A DNA stretch of 64,000 nucleotides from Haliscomenobacter sp040401995 (GTDB taxonomy: Bacteria > Bacteroidota > Bacteroidia > Chitinophagales > Saprospiraceae): the NCBI GenBank assembly GCA_040401995.1, contig JBBANM010000031.1, positions 1 through 64,000 on the forward strand. Direction: 5' to 3'. Both the position numbers and the translations under genes were made by a program. The notes under the pieces were generated by a model. The model was not told the DNA's origin and did not search any database. It worked only from the letters and a program-made list of their open reading frames with translations. Below are positions 26,955 through 35,886 of this stretch, in pieces (the first letter of the stretch is position 1; each line of letters starts with the position of its first letter).

Positions 26955-27671
26955 TTACTCAATTGTGGGGGTGTCAGAAGCTACTGCCTTTATTTTACTA
27001 GCGATTTTTTGATCGTTATTGCTCTCGTAGATGGTGTAGCTTTCGTACTTAATCGGATCGCGTTCTGCCCAGATGTCTTTACCAATATTGCAAAGCACTA
27101 TCAATTCCTGGTACAGTTTATTTCCCTGTTCCGTACGGCGTTCTACGGCAATATCGCGGTCGGCAACCTTATCTTGTTGGATGTTTAGCGCGTTTTCAAA
27201 ATCTTGGGTGGCATCCACCACGCGCTGAATCAGATTGTCGTTAACGCCTACTTCTGCTAAAAAATCAATTTGCTGACGAGCTACGCGCACTACCCGGCGA
27301 CCGCAAAAAAGCAGTTGCGGATCCGTCATGTCGCCCATCTTTGAAGTGCCGAATTTCCGATAGCGACCAGAGCGATTGTTAAATTTAAGCGCAACCCGCG
27401 TCATTAGGCTTCTAATGGCCGTCTTAAGTTTTTCTGATGCAGTATCTTTTTTCTCCGTCATCAACATTTGATCGCCTACCAATTCATCATCGTCGGGGAG
27501 AGCCTGGAATTGCTCGCAAAGGTTTTTGAATCCTTGTAACCGCCCCAAAGCATAGCCATACTGCTCAAAAAATTGAATATCCAGGTGCGCCATCCGGATC
27601 CGATCTCGGCATTGTACATACAAATCGGCGTCCGGAAAATTATATTGGCGATGTCCAGTTTGTTTCTTCAT
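26955..27671 (-). CDS. conserved-looking helical protein of unknown function
   Basis: A 238-residue soluble protein with no signal peptide or membrane span. Long amphipathic helices rich in Arg, Gln and acidic residues dominate, for example RMAHLDIQFFEQYGYALGRLQGFKNLCEQF and RVARQQIDFLAEVGVNDNLIQRVVDATQDFENAL (described in parts), with a basic NNRSGRYRKFGTSKMG loop between. I do not recognise a family. The codon use is like that of its neighbours and the frame is long and uninterrupted, so it is a real gene. It has its own good -7 element and lies between the adhesin and the OPT transporter without evident link to either. Confidence 0.8.
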   Translation of the reverse strand: MKKQTGHRQYNFPDADLYVQCRDRIRMAHLDIQFFEQYGYALGRLQGFKNLCEQFQALPDDDELVGDQMLMTEKKDTASEKLKTAIRSLMTRVALKFNNRSGRYRKFGTSKMGDMTDPQLLFCGRRVVRVARQQIDFLAEVGVNDNLIQRVVDATQDFENALNIQQDKVADRDIAVERRTEQGNKLYQELIVLCNIGKDIWAERDPIKYESYTIYESNNDQKIASKIKAVASDTPTIE

Positions 27672-27696
27672 AGTGGGTTGATTATCTGTGTATATA

Positions 27697-27704
27697 CAAA
27701 TATA
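27697..27704 (-). promoter_or_regulatory. putative -7 element (TATATTTG) for the orphan gene
   Basis: On the minus strand TATATTTG fits TAnnTTTG exactly and lies 25 bases before the start at 27671, giving a leader of about 20 bases. The -33 position reads TTC rather than TTG. Confidence 0.5.
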
Positions 27705-27955
27705 TGGGAATTAATTTGAAACGAAAAATTGTTTTGCGATAATTTTTTGGTTTGGTAATTTTATTTTCATTTACTCAGATGAAAATTTCTTGGTATTTTT
27801 TGATTTAAAAAAACAAAAGAATGAATAGCCAAAAGGGAGAACTTCTCCTTCAAACACCCTCTGATCTTAAGATTTTAGACCTTCATGACCAAAAAATGTA
27901 AGAAAAAGCTATCTTCATCCCTACACAGAATAGCAACCTAAAATCAAATGTATTT

Positions 27956-29998
27956 ATGGATTCGCCTACACCAGATCAAATCAAACCTTACGTTGCTGCA
28001 ACAGACAACAGCGTAAAAGAATTCACCGTACGCGCTGTTGTGATTGGCGCATTATTTGGCATCATTTTCGGGGCCGCCACCGTCTATCTTGCCCTTAAAG
28101 CGGGTCTGACCGTATCTGCTTCCATCCCCATAGCGGTACTGGCTATTTCTTTAGGCCGACGTTTCCTAGGAACCACCATTCTTGAAAACAACATCATTCA
28201 AACTACCGGTTCGGCGGGGGAGTCCATTGCTGCCGGGGTTGTTTTTACCCTCCCTGCATTTCTTTTCTTGACTGATCCAGCGGTAGGCGATCAATATTTT
28301 AAATACACCACAATCCTGATTTTAGCCATATTTGGCGGCATCTTGGGCACCTTGATGATGATCCCATTGCGCCGTTCATTGATCGTAAAAGAACACCACA
28401 ATTTGCCTTATCCTGAAGGTACTGCTTGTGCTTCGGTACTAATAGCTGGGGAAAAAGGCGGTGATTTTGCTCGAACCGCTTATCAGGGGCTAGGGGTTGC
28501 TTTTTTGTATGCCTTCCTACAAAAGGTCTTTCATGTAGTGGCCGAAACGCCGACTTATATGACCAAACTCAGCAATAAATATTTTCCTGCCGCCACTATC
28601 AATGGCGAGATCACGCCAGAATACCTGGGCGTGGGTTTCATCATTGGCCCCAAAATCAGCGGGGTATTGGTAGCTGGCGGGGTATTGGCTTGGTTGGGGC
28701 TGATTCCTTTACTGGCAAGTTTAGTACCTTCAGAGGTGATCGCTAATCAGCTTATTAAATTGGGGTATTTGGCGGATTTGGGTACTGCTGGCGGACCTGG
28801 CGGTTGGAATCCTGAAACCCACACTTTTGGCAATATTGCCACGGCTTTGTACCGGGCTTACATTCGCCAGATCGGCGCTGGGGCGGTAGCGGCGGGCGGT
28901 TTTATGACCTTGATTAAAACCTTGCCCACTATAGTTTCTTCTTTCCAAGAGAGCGTTGAATCATTTAAAAATCGCGCCAGCAGTGGAAGTAGATTGCGTA
29001 CCGAACAAGACCTATCAATTGCGGTAGTGGCAGGCGGAAGCTTGGCCTTGGTGCTGCTTATGGCTATTTTACCGCAAATACCGGGGAATTCAATCTTAGG
29101 TAAACTGTTTATTGGCATACTGGTCATCGTCTTTGGCTTCTTTTTTGTCACCGTGTCGAGTAGAATCGTGGGGTTGATCGGGACGAGCTCCAACCCCGTT
29201 TCCGGTATGACCATCGCTACCTTGATGGGTACTGCGTTGTTGTTCATTGCTTTTGGCATGACCGGACGTATCTTTGAACCCATGGTATTGGTAGTAGGGA
29301 GCATGATTTGTATTGCCGCAGCTACCGCTGGGGCAACTTCGCAAGATTTGAAAACCGGTTATTTGGTTGGCGCTACGCCCAAATACCAGCAAATGGCACT
29401 TTTTGTTGGCGCTATCGTTTCTTCCGTTGCCATTGGCGGAACCTTACAAATTTTGGACATACCCACCACTAAAATGGCCGCCGAAGGCATCAAGCACGCC
29501 ATTGGTAGCGATTACTACCCAGCGCCTCAGGGCACATTAATGGCGACCTTGATCAAAGGTTTGTTGTCCTTCAACTTGGACTGGCAGTTTGTTATCGTAG
29601 GCGCTATTTTATCGATTACGGTAGAATTATGCGGCGTAAAATCCTTATCGTTTGCCGTAGGAGCTTATTTACCTTTGTCCACCACATTACCGATTTGGAT
29701 TGGCGGGGTAGTTCGCGCTGCTGCTGATCAAATAGCCAAAAAAAGAGGCCAAACTGCAGAAGAAGAAGACTTGAGTAAAGGCAGCCTTTTTGCTACCGGA
29801 TTGGTAGCTGGCGGGGCATTGATGGGGGTAGTTGTTGCGTTATTATCAGTTAACCCGATCATGAGTGATTTCTTGGCTACTTTGAATGTAGAAGAAGCGC
29901 TAAGCGGTATACTCGGAGCAGGCGGTTTTCAAATATTAGGCGTTATTTGTTTTGCTGCAATGGCATTTATTTTGTTTCGAGTGGCATTGAAAAAATAG
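27956..29998 (+). CDS. OPT-family oligopeptide/metal-chelate transporter
   Basis: A 680-residue polytopic membrane protein with about 14-16 hydrophobic helices. The N-terminal sequence EFTVRAVVIGALFGIIFGAA and the segments LENNIIQTTGSAGESIAAG, LPYPEGTACASVLIAG and MTIATLMGTALLF are characteristic of the bacterial OPT (YSL-like) family. These are proton-coupled importers of peptides or metal-peptide chelates. The ASQDLKTGYLVGATPKYQQ loop is also conserved. The gene stands alone; the substrate cannot be inferred. Confidence 0.92.
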   Translation: MDSPTPDQIKPYVAATDNSVKEFTVRAVVIGALFGIIFGAATVYLALKAGLTVSASIPIAVLAISLGRRFLGTTILENNIIQTTGSAGESIAAGVVFTLPAFLFLTDPAVGDQYFKYTTILILAIFGGILGTLMMIPLRRSLIVKEHHNLPYPEGTACASVLIAGEKGGDFARTAYQGLGVAFLYAFLQKVFHVVAETPTYMTKLSNKYFPAATINGEITPEYLGVGFIIGPKISGVLVAGGVLAWLGLIPLLASLVPSEVIANQLIKLGYLADLGTAGGPGGWNPETHTFGNIATALYRAYIRQIGAGAVAAGGFMTLIKTLPTIVSSFQESVESFKNRASSGSRLRTEQDLSIAVVAGGSLALVLLMAILPQIPGNSILGKLFIGILVIVFGFFFVTVSSRIVGLIGTSSNPVSGMTIATLMGTALLFIAFGMTGRIFEPMVLVVGSMICIAAATAGATSQDLKTGYLVGATPKYQQMALFVGAIVSSVAIGGTLQILDIPTTKMAAEGIKHAIGSDYYPAPQGTLMATLIKGLLSFNLDWQFVIVGAILSITVELCGVKSLSFAVGAYLPLSTTLPIWIGGVVRAAADQIAKKRGQTAEEEDLSKGSLFATGLVAGGALMGVVVALLSVNPIMSDFLATLNVEEALSGILGAGGFQILGVICFAAMAFILFRVALKK

Positions 29999-30000
29999 CC

Positions 30001-30122
30001 GATCTTTCATCATACTACTGGATATTTTAAATTTTAGGGATACGTAAACCTTCCAGGTCTCGAAGACCTGGAAGGTTTGACGAGTAATCAATGCTAAAAT
30101 GTCCAGTAATATGATCTTTCAT
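30001..30122. repeat. nested palindromic element downstream of the OPT gene
   Basis: A 15-bp perfect stem (AAACCTTCCAGGTCT at 30046-30060 with 30064-30078, loop CGA) sits inside a wider inverted repeat: CATACTACTGGATATTTT (30011-30028) against 30097-30114 with two mismatches, and the ten bases GATCTTTCAT are repeated directly at both outer edges (30001-30010 and 30113-30122). The flanking direct repeats resemble a target duplication. The inner stem could end OPT transcription although no T-run follows. Confidence 0.65.
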
Positions 30123-30148
30123 CCATCTTTTAAACCCCTTGTGGTACA

Positions 30149-31084
30149 ATGATTGAATTTCAGAATAGACTGCTCAAGATGTACAAACACATCAGCAAAT
30201 GGGCGCGCCGACAAGGTGTTACTTGTTACCGGGTATACGATGATGATTTGACGAATTACCCTTTTGTCATCGATTTATATGAAGAGGCTTTGTATGTTTC
30301 CGAATACCAACGCAAACACAATTTGGGGGAAGAGGAACATGCTTTTTGGCTAGAAGAATGTAAGGAGGTGATGGCTCAGGTTTTTGATCTGCCAATTGAG
30401 CGCATCTACCTCAAAAAACGCAAACGCCAAAAAGGATCGCAACAATACGAAAAACTAGATCAGCAAAAGAACCGGTTTATGGTACGCGAAAATGGGTTGC
30501 GTTTTATCGTCAACTTATCGGATTACCTAGATACCGGGTTGTTTTTGGATCACCGTGCCACCCGCCAAATGGTGCGCACCGAAGCGGAAGGGAAAAGGTT
30601 TCTGAATCTTTTTGCCTACACCGGGGCTTTTTCAATTTATGCTGCTGCGGGCAATGCCGCCAGTACCACTACCGTCGATTTGTCGAACACCTACTTATCA
30701 TGGGCGCAAGATAATTTCGCCGCTAACGGCTTCGGTGCCGATGTAGGCACCAAACACCGATTGATTCAGGGAGATGTGAAGCAATACTTGGATTCGTTGC
30801 CGCAAAATGCTTTTGACTTGGTAGTGATGGACCCGCCAACGTTTTCGAATAGCAAAAGGATGTTGGACATCTTGGATGTGCAACGCGATCACGTGAGTTT
30901 GATCAATCGTACTTTTAGAGCCATGACCAAAGGGGGCACCATTTATTTCTCTACCAATTACCGCTCTTTTAAATTGGATGATTCTCAATTGGATGCTTCT
31001 TCCATCAAAAACATCACGACGCAGACAATTCCTAATGATTTTCGCGACAAAAAAATCCACCAGTGCTACCAACTGATCAAATAA
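30149..31084 (+). CDS. rlmK: RlmK-like 23S rRNA (m7G) methyltransferase
   Basis: A 311-residue protein matching, block by block, the C-terminal half of E. coli RlmKL: NRLLKMYKHISKWARRQGVTCYRVYDDDL, RIYLKKRKRQKGSQQYEKL, NLSDYLDTGLFLDHRATRQMV, FLNLFAYTGAFSIYAA (AdoMet motif I), TTVDLSNTYLSWAQDNF and VVMDPPTFSNSKRM (motif IV) are all present (quoted in part). RlmK makes m7G2069 in 23S rRNA. The RlmL half (THUMP domain) is absent, so this is the stand-alone form; an RlmL-like gene may be elsewhere. Its 3' end overlaps the convergent PhzF gene by eight bases. Confidence 0.88.
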   Translation: MIEFQNRLLKMYKHISKWARRQGVTCYRVYDDDLTNYPFVIDLYEEALYVSEYQRKHNLGEEEHAFWLEECKEVMAQVFDLPIERIYLKKRKRQKGSQQYEKLDQQKNRFMVRENGLRFIVNLSDYLDTGLFLDHRATRQMVRTEAEGKRFLNLFAYTGAFSIYAAAGNAASTTTVDLSNTYLSWAQDNFAANGFGADVGTKHRLIQGDVKQYLDSLPQNAFDLVVMDPPTFSNSKRMLDILDVQRDHVSLINRTFRAMTKGGTIYFSTNYRSFKLDDSQLDASSIKNITTQTIPNDFRDKKIHQCYQLIK

Positions 31085-31859
31085 AAATTTTCCCGATCAA
31101 GTAGGTTTGCGCCGAGCCGCCCAAGTGGACGCGATCACCGTGTAGGGAACAGTGCATATGTCCTTGGCGAGGACCTCCTTGTAATGCGGTGATTTCGTTT
31201 TTGCCTAGTATTTTTGCCCAGTAAGGCGTCAGTAGAGTATGTGCGGAGCCGGTGACTGGATCCTCATCAATACCAAAGCTTGGATAAAAACAGCGGGATG
31301 CAATGTCGGTATGGGTTCCGGGCGCGGTGACAATAAGCCCGCGTGCCGGCAAGGAAGCGATCAAACGCAAATCAGGCGCGAGCGCTAGCAATTCCGTTTC
31401 GGAACCAATGCGGACCAGATAATCGTCCAAACCCCGAGCATAATCCATAATAGGTATTTTCAATGCCTCCTGGATCAATACTTCTGGAGCCAAAGTTTGC
31501 GGCGGATCATAAGGGAAATCCATCACGTACTTTCCACTTTCGTTTTTTACGGTCAATTCTCCTCCTAAAGTCTTGAATACCGCAACTGACTTGGCATACC
31601 CCAAATGCTGAAACAGCACATGCGCGCTAGCTAGCGTAGCATGACCGCATAGGCGAACCTCGGTTGCGGGTGTGAACCAACGCAAGTGCAAGTAATCGCC
31701 ATGGTCGATAAAATACGCAGTTTCAGAAAGATTGTTTTCAGCAGCAATTGCTTGTAAAATCGCATCTGGCAACCACTCTTGCAGTGGAATAACCGCCGCC
31801 GGGTTTCCCTGAAAAACCGCTTGGGCAAAGGCGTCTACTTGGTATATTGTTAATTCCAT
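31077..31859 (-). CDS. PhzF-family isomerase/epimerase-like protein
   Basis: A 260-residue protein of the PhzF/diaminopimelate-epimerase-like fold. Seen are the N-terminal IYQVDAFAQAVFQGNPAAV, the segment NNLSETAYF containing the family's catalytic Glu, the glycine-histidine turn LCGHATLASAHVLF, and the second-domain DEDPVTGSAHTLLTPYWA. Members outside phenazine clusters have unassigned substrates, and no phenazine genes are present here. It overlaps the end of tyrS by ten bases and is probably cotranscribed with it. Confidence 0.92.
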   Translation of the reverse strand: MELTIYQVDAFAQAVFQGNPAAVIPLQEWLPDAILQAIAAENNLSETAYFIDHGDYLHLRWFTPATEVRLCGHATLASAHVLFQHLGYAKSVAVFKTLGGELTVKNESGKYVMDFPYDPPQTLAPEVLIQEALKIPIMDYARGLDDYLVRIGSETELLALAPDLRLIASLPARGLIVTAPGTHTDIASRCFYPSFGIDEDPVTGSAHTLLTPYWAKILGKNEITALQGGPRQGHMHCSLHGDRVHLGGSAQTYLIGKIFI

Positions 31860-33127
31860 GCTTGGAGGATGAATTTGTTTTTCTTACCGTTTTCAATCAT
31901 CAGGTACTGACCATGTAAGAGCGATTCATGATTGATCACTGTATCTGCAGAGCTGATTTTTTCTTTATTCACGCTAATGGCATTGCCTTGAATGGCGCGG
32001 CGTGCTTCGCTTTTGGAGGCAACAATCTGCGTATGTTCGCCCAACAATTCAGCAATATTTACGCCTTGTGCCAATAGCTCGCGTTTGATGTTGAAAGTGG
32101 GAATCTCAGCGGCTACGCTACCCAGTTCGTCTTCGCTAAGGCTGAGGAGCATGGCCTGATCAGCATTGCGACCAAACAACAATTCTGAAACTTTGAGTAC
32201 CGATTGGTACGCTTCGTCAGAGTGGATACGGATGGTAAGCTCTTCCGCCAGCAGGCGTTTGAGTTCACGCGGGTCGGCGGCATGTTCGGCTTCCATGGCC
32301 AATACTTCCTCTTGATTTTTTAGCGAAAAATAGCGGATGTATTTGGCCAAATCGGCATCATCGGCATTGATCCAAAACTGGTAGAACTTATAAGGTGTAG
32401 TCAATTTGGGATCCAACCAAATATTGCCCTCGGCTGATTTGCCAAATTTGGAACCATCGGCTTTGGTCAATAGGGGAGTGGTGATGGCGTGGGCTTTCCC
32501 CCCGGCATTGCGGCGAATGAATTCCGTGCCAGAGGTGATGTTGCCCCACTGATCCGAGCCGCCCATTTGCAAAACACAGTCATATTTCTGGTACAAGCAT
32601 TGAAAATCGTAAGCCTGTAGCAGTTGGTAACTGAATTCGGTAAAGGAAATACCAGTTTCTAGGCGTTTTTGTACTGATTCTTTGTTCATCATATAGTTGA
32701 CGGTGAGCGTTTTTCCCGCTACCCGCAAAAACTCCAGGATGTTCATTTCTTTATAAAAATCGAGGTTGTTAACCAGCATCGCCCGGTTGTCGCCTTCTTC
32801 AAAATTCAGTAATTTTTTGAACTGCGCTACCTGATGAGATAAATTGTGATCAAGCTCCTCGTAAGATTTAAGTTCGCGTTCTTTATCTTTACCCGAAGGA
32901 TCCCCAACGCGGCCAGTAGCGCCGCCCATCAAAACAATAGGTTGATGGCCAGACCGTTGAAAATGGGTGAGCAACATGATTTGAACATAGTTGCCGATGG
33001 TAAGCGACGGTGCGGTAGGGTCAAAACCGATATAGCCAACAGCTTTACCTTGACGGAGTACTTCGTCTATGCCTTCGGTTTGTTGGCTAAGCATGTTGCG
33101 CCAAGTAAGTTCGGTAATGAAATCCAT
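31850..33127 (-). CDS. tyrS: tyrosyl-tRNA synthetase with altered HIGH motif
   Basis: A 425-residue bacterial TyrRS. The nucleotide-binding domain opens with GYIGFDPTAPSLTIGNYVQI, followed by VLMGGATGRVGDPSGKDKER; the KMSKS loop is KFGKSAEG; QMGGSDQWGNITSG is the conserved tyrosine/AMP-site segment; the C-terminal 90 residues are an S4-like tRNA-binding domain. The unusual point is residues 43-46, where the HIGH motif reads TIGN and both histidines are missing. Length and all other signatures are normal. A second tyrS could exist elsewhere in the genome. Confidence 0.95.
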   Translation of the reverse strand: MDFITELTWRNMLSQQTEGIDEVLRQGKAVGYIGFDPTAPSLTIGNYVQIMLLTHFQRSGHQPIVLMGGATGRVGDPSGKDKERELKSYEELDHNLSHQVAQFKKLLNFEEGDNRAMLVNNLDFYKEMNILEFLRVAGKTLTVNYMMNKESVQKRLETGISFTEFSYQLLQAYDFQCLYQKYDCVLQMGGSDQWGNITSGTEFIRRNAGGKAHAITTPLLTKADGSKFGKSAEGNIWLDPKLTTPYKFYQFWINADDADLAKYIRYFSLKNQEEVLAMEAEHAADPRELKRLLAEELTIRIHSDEAYQSVLKVSELLFGRNADQAMLLSLSEDELGSVAAEIPTFNIKRELLAQGVNIAELLGEHTQIVASKSEARRAIQGNAISVNKEKISSADTVINHESLLHGQYLMIENGKKNKFILQAWN

Positions 33128-33198
33128 GAGCTGCTAGTTGATTTATGAAAAAAGATCGAACTCTTTTTCAAATAGTGATGAAATTTTCACAAGTGGCG

Positions 33199-33206
33199 CA
33201 AATTTA
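33199..33206 (-). promoter_or_regulatory. putative -7 element (TAAATTTG) for tyrS
   Basis: TAAATTTG on the minus strand fits TAnnTTTG and would start a leader of about 65 bases before tyrS. No TTG stands at the proper spacing, so confidence is limited. Confidence 0.35.
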
Positions 33207-33233
33207 AAAAACAAAAGTACCATTCGCCGACTA

Positions 33234-33392
33234 AGGAACGGTTAAATAATAAATTAACACTTTTGTCTTGCTCTTTTACCGCCACTCTTCCTATCTTTTT
33301 CGTTACAATGCACCACATTGCGCCTCAAAAGATAGTTGATTGGCAGCAAAATAGCAGCGGCTAAAATGTCAATTTACTATTCACCCGTTCCT
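33234..33392. repeat. snap-back element, family A, copy 1 (159 bp)
   Basis: The ends are inverted (AGGAACGGTTAAATAATAAA at the left; ...TTTACTATTCACCCGTTCCT at the right). The interior folds on itself: CTATCTTTT against AAAAGATAG, with the tip CAATG-CACCA-CATTG at 33306-33320. It has no coding capacity. A second copy, about 85 percent identical by eye, lies at 37344-37503. It fills most of the space between tyrS and the T9SS gene at 33514. Confidence 0.85.
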
Positions 33393-33513
33393 AATGGATA
33401 ATTTTTCTGTTAAAACCTAATTGAAACCTTGAGTGCTCTTTTAAAATTCCTTAAATTGCCCATGTTTCCTCCCACCTTATGTTTTTTTAACTAACAAATT
33501 ACAAGCCCATATC

Positions 33514-35787
33514 ATGATCCTATCTACCGCTTTTGGGGCAGTGAAGCCTTCAAACCTTTTTACGTTTTTTGCCTTTTTCTGTTGTATTTTATTGGGAACC
33601 AACCTAATGGCTCAATATGGTCCGCCAATGCCGACCGATCCTTATGGTTCATACGGGAAAAAAAAAGACAAATATGTTCCTGCCTACGACATCTGTTTTC
33701 CCGCCGATGAGATCAGCAACAACTGCGTCAAGCCAGCGGTAAAAGACATCTACCTCGACGAAATCAACGAAGATATTTTGGCCGTAAATGTCACCGACAA
33801 AGTCTATAACACCGGCTTTGAAGGTTGTTACAAGGTTTTTCGGACGTATACCGTGATCAACTGGAAACTCTATAATGAAAAATGCCAGCTTGATCCTATG
33901 TCCAATCCGGTTGTAATCAATCGGTATAATCCAAAAACAGGAAACAGCGGCGAAGGCATTTGTGTTATGGTTCGGGGCAATACTGCTTTTCTAAGCGAAG
34001 ATCAAACCTTTGATCTAATAGAAGACGGAAATGAAGGTGAAGAGGACGAAATCCTGGAATTGTATCCCACTTGTCGGGCCAATGGCGGGTGGCATTTTCG
34101 GGGTTTTATGTATACCCAAATCATCAAAGTTTATGACGATGAGCCGCCAGTAATTGAAAAGCCAGCTGCCCAGACTTTTTCCTTGGATCTGTTGAAATGT
34201 GTAGGTACTGCCTCTTTGAGTTTTAAAACCAGCGATAACTGCAATTCTAAAGTGAAATTTGAACCCACTTTAGCGGCGATTGTCCCCGCTTCAGGTAATG
34301 GACCATTGCGCAAACCGGCTGATTACGACGCCAATTGGACTTGGAAAGATAATGGAGATGGCAGTTTTTCGCTTAAAGTTGCCAATCTGCCCGAGGGGAA
34401 ATATGAATTTTTAGCCGTGGTTCGCGATGGCTGTGGGAATTTGTCGCTCGCCACAGGTATTCCATTTGAAATAAAAGACCTTTCCGCCCCGGCTCCAATC
34501 TGTATCAATGGCCTATCGGTGGGCTTGATGTCGGATGGCAAAGGCGGGGCAACTAATACCGTTTGGGCCAGTGAAACCATTGCCAGCCCAGCTTATGATT
34601 GCAATGGACAAGGCCCTGAACGCAATGCCCAAGGCTTGCTGAAGATCACCAAATACTCGATCAATCGGGTAGGAGAGAAGCCTTCACAGGATCAAACCAG
34701 TTTGGTGCTCACTTGTGCGGATGCCGGTAAGCAAGTAAAAGTGGAAGTACATGCTTGGGACAACAAGGGCAACCACGATTTTTGCCTAACTTACTTATTG
34801 GCGCAAGACAATAGCAAAAATTGCCCTACCGCACCTTCCATCCTTGGTAACATAGCCACTAGCTCAGGTATGGCCATTCCAAACGTCGTCATCAACATTA
34901 CCGCTCCCGATCAAAAAGTATCTTCACTGACCAATCAACAGGGTTTGTACACTGCACTTGATCTCCCTGGGCCAAAAACCTATACCATTCAGCCGGCTCT
35001 AAAAAAAGGAGATACCGATGGAATTGGCCTGGCAGACTTGAATAAACTGTTCCAAATGGCAATAACCGGCGTGGTTCCCAATAATACTAATCCTTATTTG
35101 TTGTTAGCGGCAGACATTGACGGTAATGGTGAGGTCAACATAGATGATCAATCGCTTTTACGCCGAATTATTTTTAAACAAGACAGCTTTCCTGGCGGAA
35201 GTGCTTGGCGATTCATTGATGCATCCTTTCAATTTCCTGATCCCAAAAAACCGTGGTCGACTTCTTTGCCCCAAACTATTCGTTTGGACAGCCTACGAAG
35301 CGCCCGTACCGCCAGTTTTGTCGCCTATAAATTGGGCGACCTAGATGGCAGTTTTGAGCCCAATAGCACCTATTTTAATGCTGTTCCAGATGGCCCTAAA
35401 CATGTTATGGTAAAGGTGATTGCCCCGCCAACATCCACCGAAACTTCGGCTGAAGATGCAAAGCCAGTAGGCGTATCCCTACCGGTTACAACAAAAATAG
35501 ACGGTCAGATCAGCGGTGAATTGACGCTGGAAGCGGTGCGCCCTAACCCATTTGATAACCAAACCACTTTGAACTTTTATTTACCGCAATCAGAAATGGT
35601 ATCCCTGGTGGTTTGGGATGTTCAAGGTCGTCAGGTGCTAACCCGTGCCGCACGTCTTGATGCTGGCGCACAACAATTCATTTTGACAGCTGAAGACTTT
35701 GGTAACGCCCAAGGTTTGTTGTATTACGCAGTGCAAACGCCTACCCAGCGCAAAGTTGGGAAAATGGTGCGGGTGGGTGGCCAATAA
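33514..35787 (+). CDS. T9SS-exported surface protein with dockerin-like calcium motif
   Basis: A 757-residue secreted protein: signal peptide (LFTFFAFFCCILLGTNLMAQ), a Pro/Tyr/Gly linker, HYR-like or Ig-like domains with paired Cys (DEPPVIEKPA..., SDNCNSKVKF), a carboxypeptidase-regulatory-like piece (ILGNIATSSGMAIPNVVINI), a dockerin-like region with calcium-loop pattern LAADIDGNGEVNIDDQSLLR near residues 530-550, and a type A T9SS sorting domain (VRPNPFDNQTTLNFYLP ... VVWDVQGRQVL ... QRKVGKMVRV). The dockerin-like part may be a structural remnant of this phylum's surface proteins, since no cohesin is visible. Ligand unknown; a single-gene unit. Confidence 0.82.
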   Translation: MILSTAFGAVKPSNLFTFFAFFCCILLGTNLMAQYGPPMPTDPYGSYGKKKDKYVPAYDICFPADEISNNCVKPAVKDIYLDEINEDILAVNVTDKVYNTGFEGCYKVFRTYTVINWKLYNEKCQLDPMSNPVVINRYNPKTGNSGEGICVMVRGNTAFLSEDQTFDLIEDGNEGEEDEILELYPTCRANGGWHFRGFMYTQIIKVYDDEPPVIEKPAAQTFSLDLLKCVGTASLSFKTSDNCNSKVKFEPTLAAIVPASGNGPLRKPADYDANWTWKDNGDGSFSLKVANLPEGKYEFLAVVRDGCGNLSLATGIPFEIKDLSAPAPICINGLSVGLMSDGKGGATNTVWASETIASPAYDCNGQGPERNAQGLLKITKYSINRVGEKPSQDQTSLVLTCADAGKQVKVEVHAWDNKGNHDFCLTYLLAQDNSKNCPTAPSILGNIATSSGMAIPNVVINITAPDQKVSSLTNQQGLYTALDLPGPKTYTIQPALKKGDTDGIGLADLNKLFQMAITGVVPNNTNPYLLLAADIDGNGEVNIDDQSLLRRIIFKQDSFPGGSAWRFIDASFQFPDPKKPWSTSLPQTIRLDSLRSARTASFVAYKLGDLDGSFEPNSTYFNAVPDGPKHVMVKVIAPPTSTETSAEDAKPVGVSLPVTTKIDGQISGELTLEAVRPNPFDNQTTLNFYLPQSEMVSLVVWDVQGRQVLTRAARLDAGAQQFILTAEDFGNAQGLLYYAVQTPTQRKVGKMVRVGGQ

Positions 35788-35886
35788 AACATACCAAAAA
35801 AGCCAGTAAAATATTGTAAAGGAGAGGGTGTATAATTCGAAGATGAAAATTCGATTTATATGCCCTCTTCCATTACCTTTGTCGCT

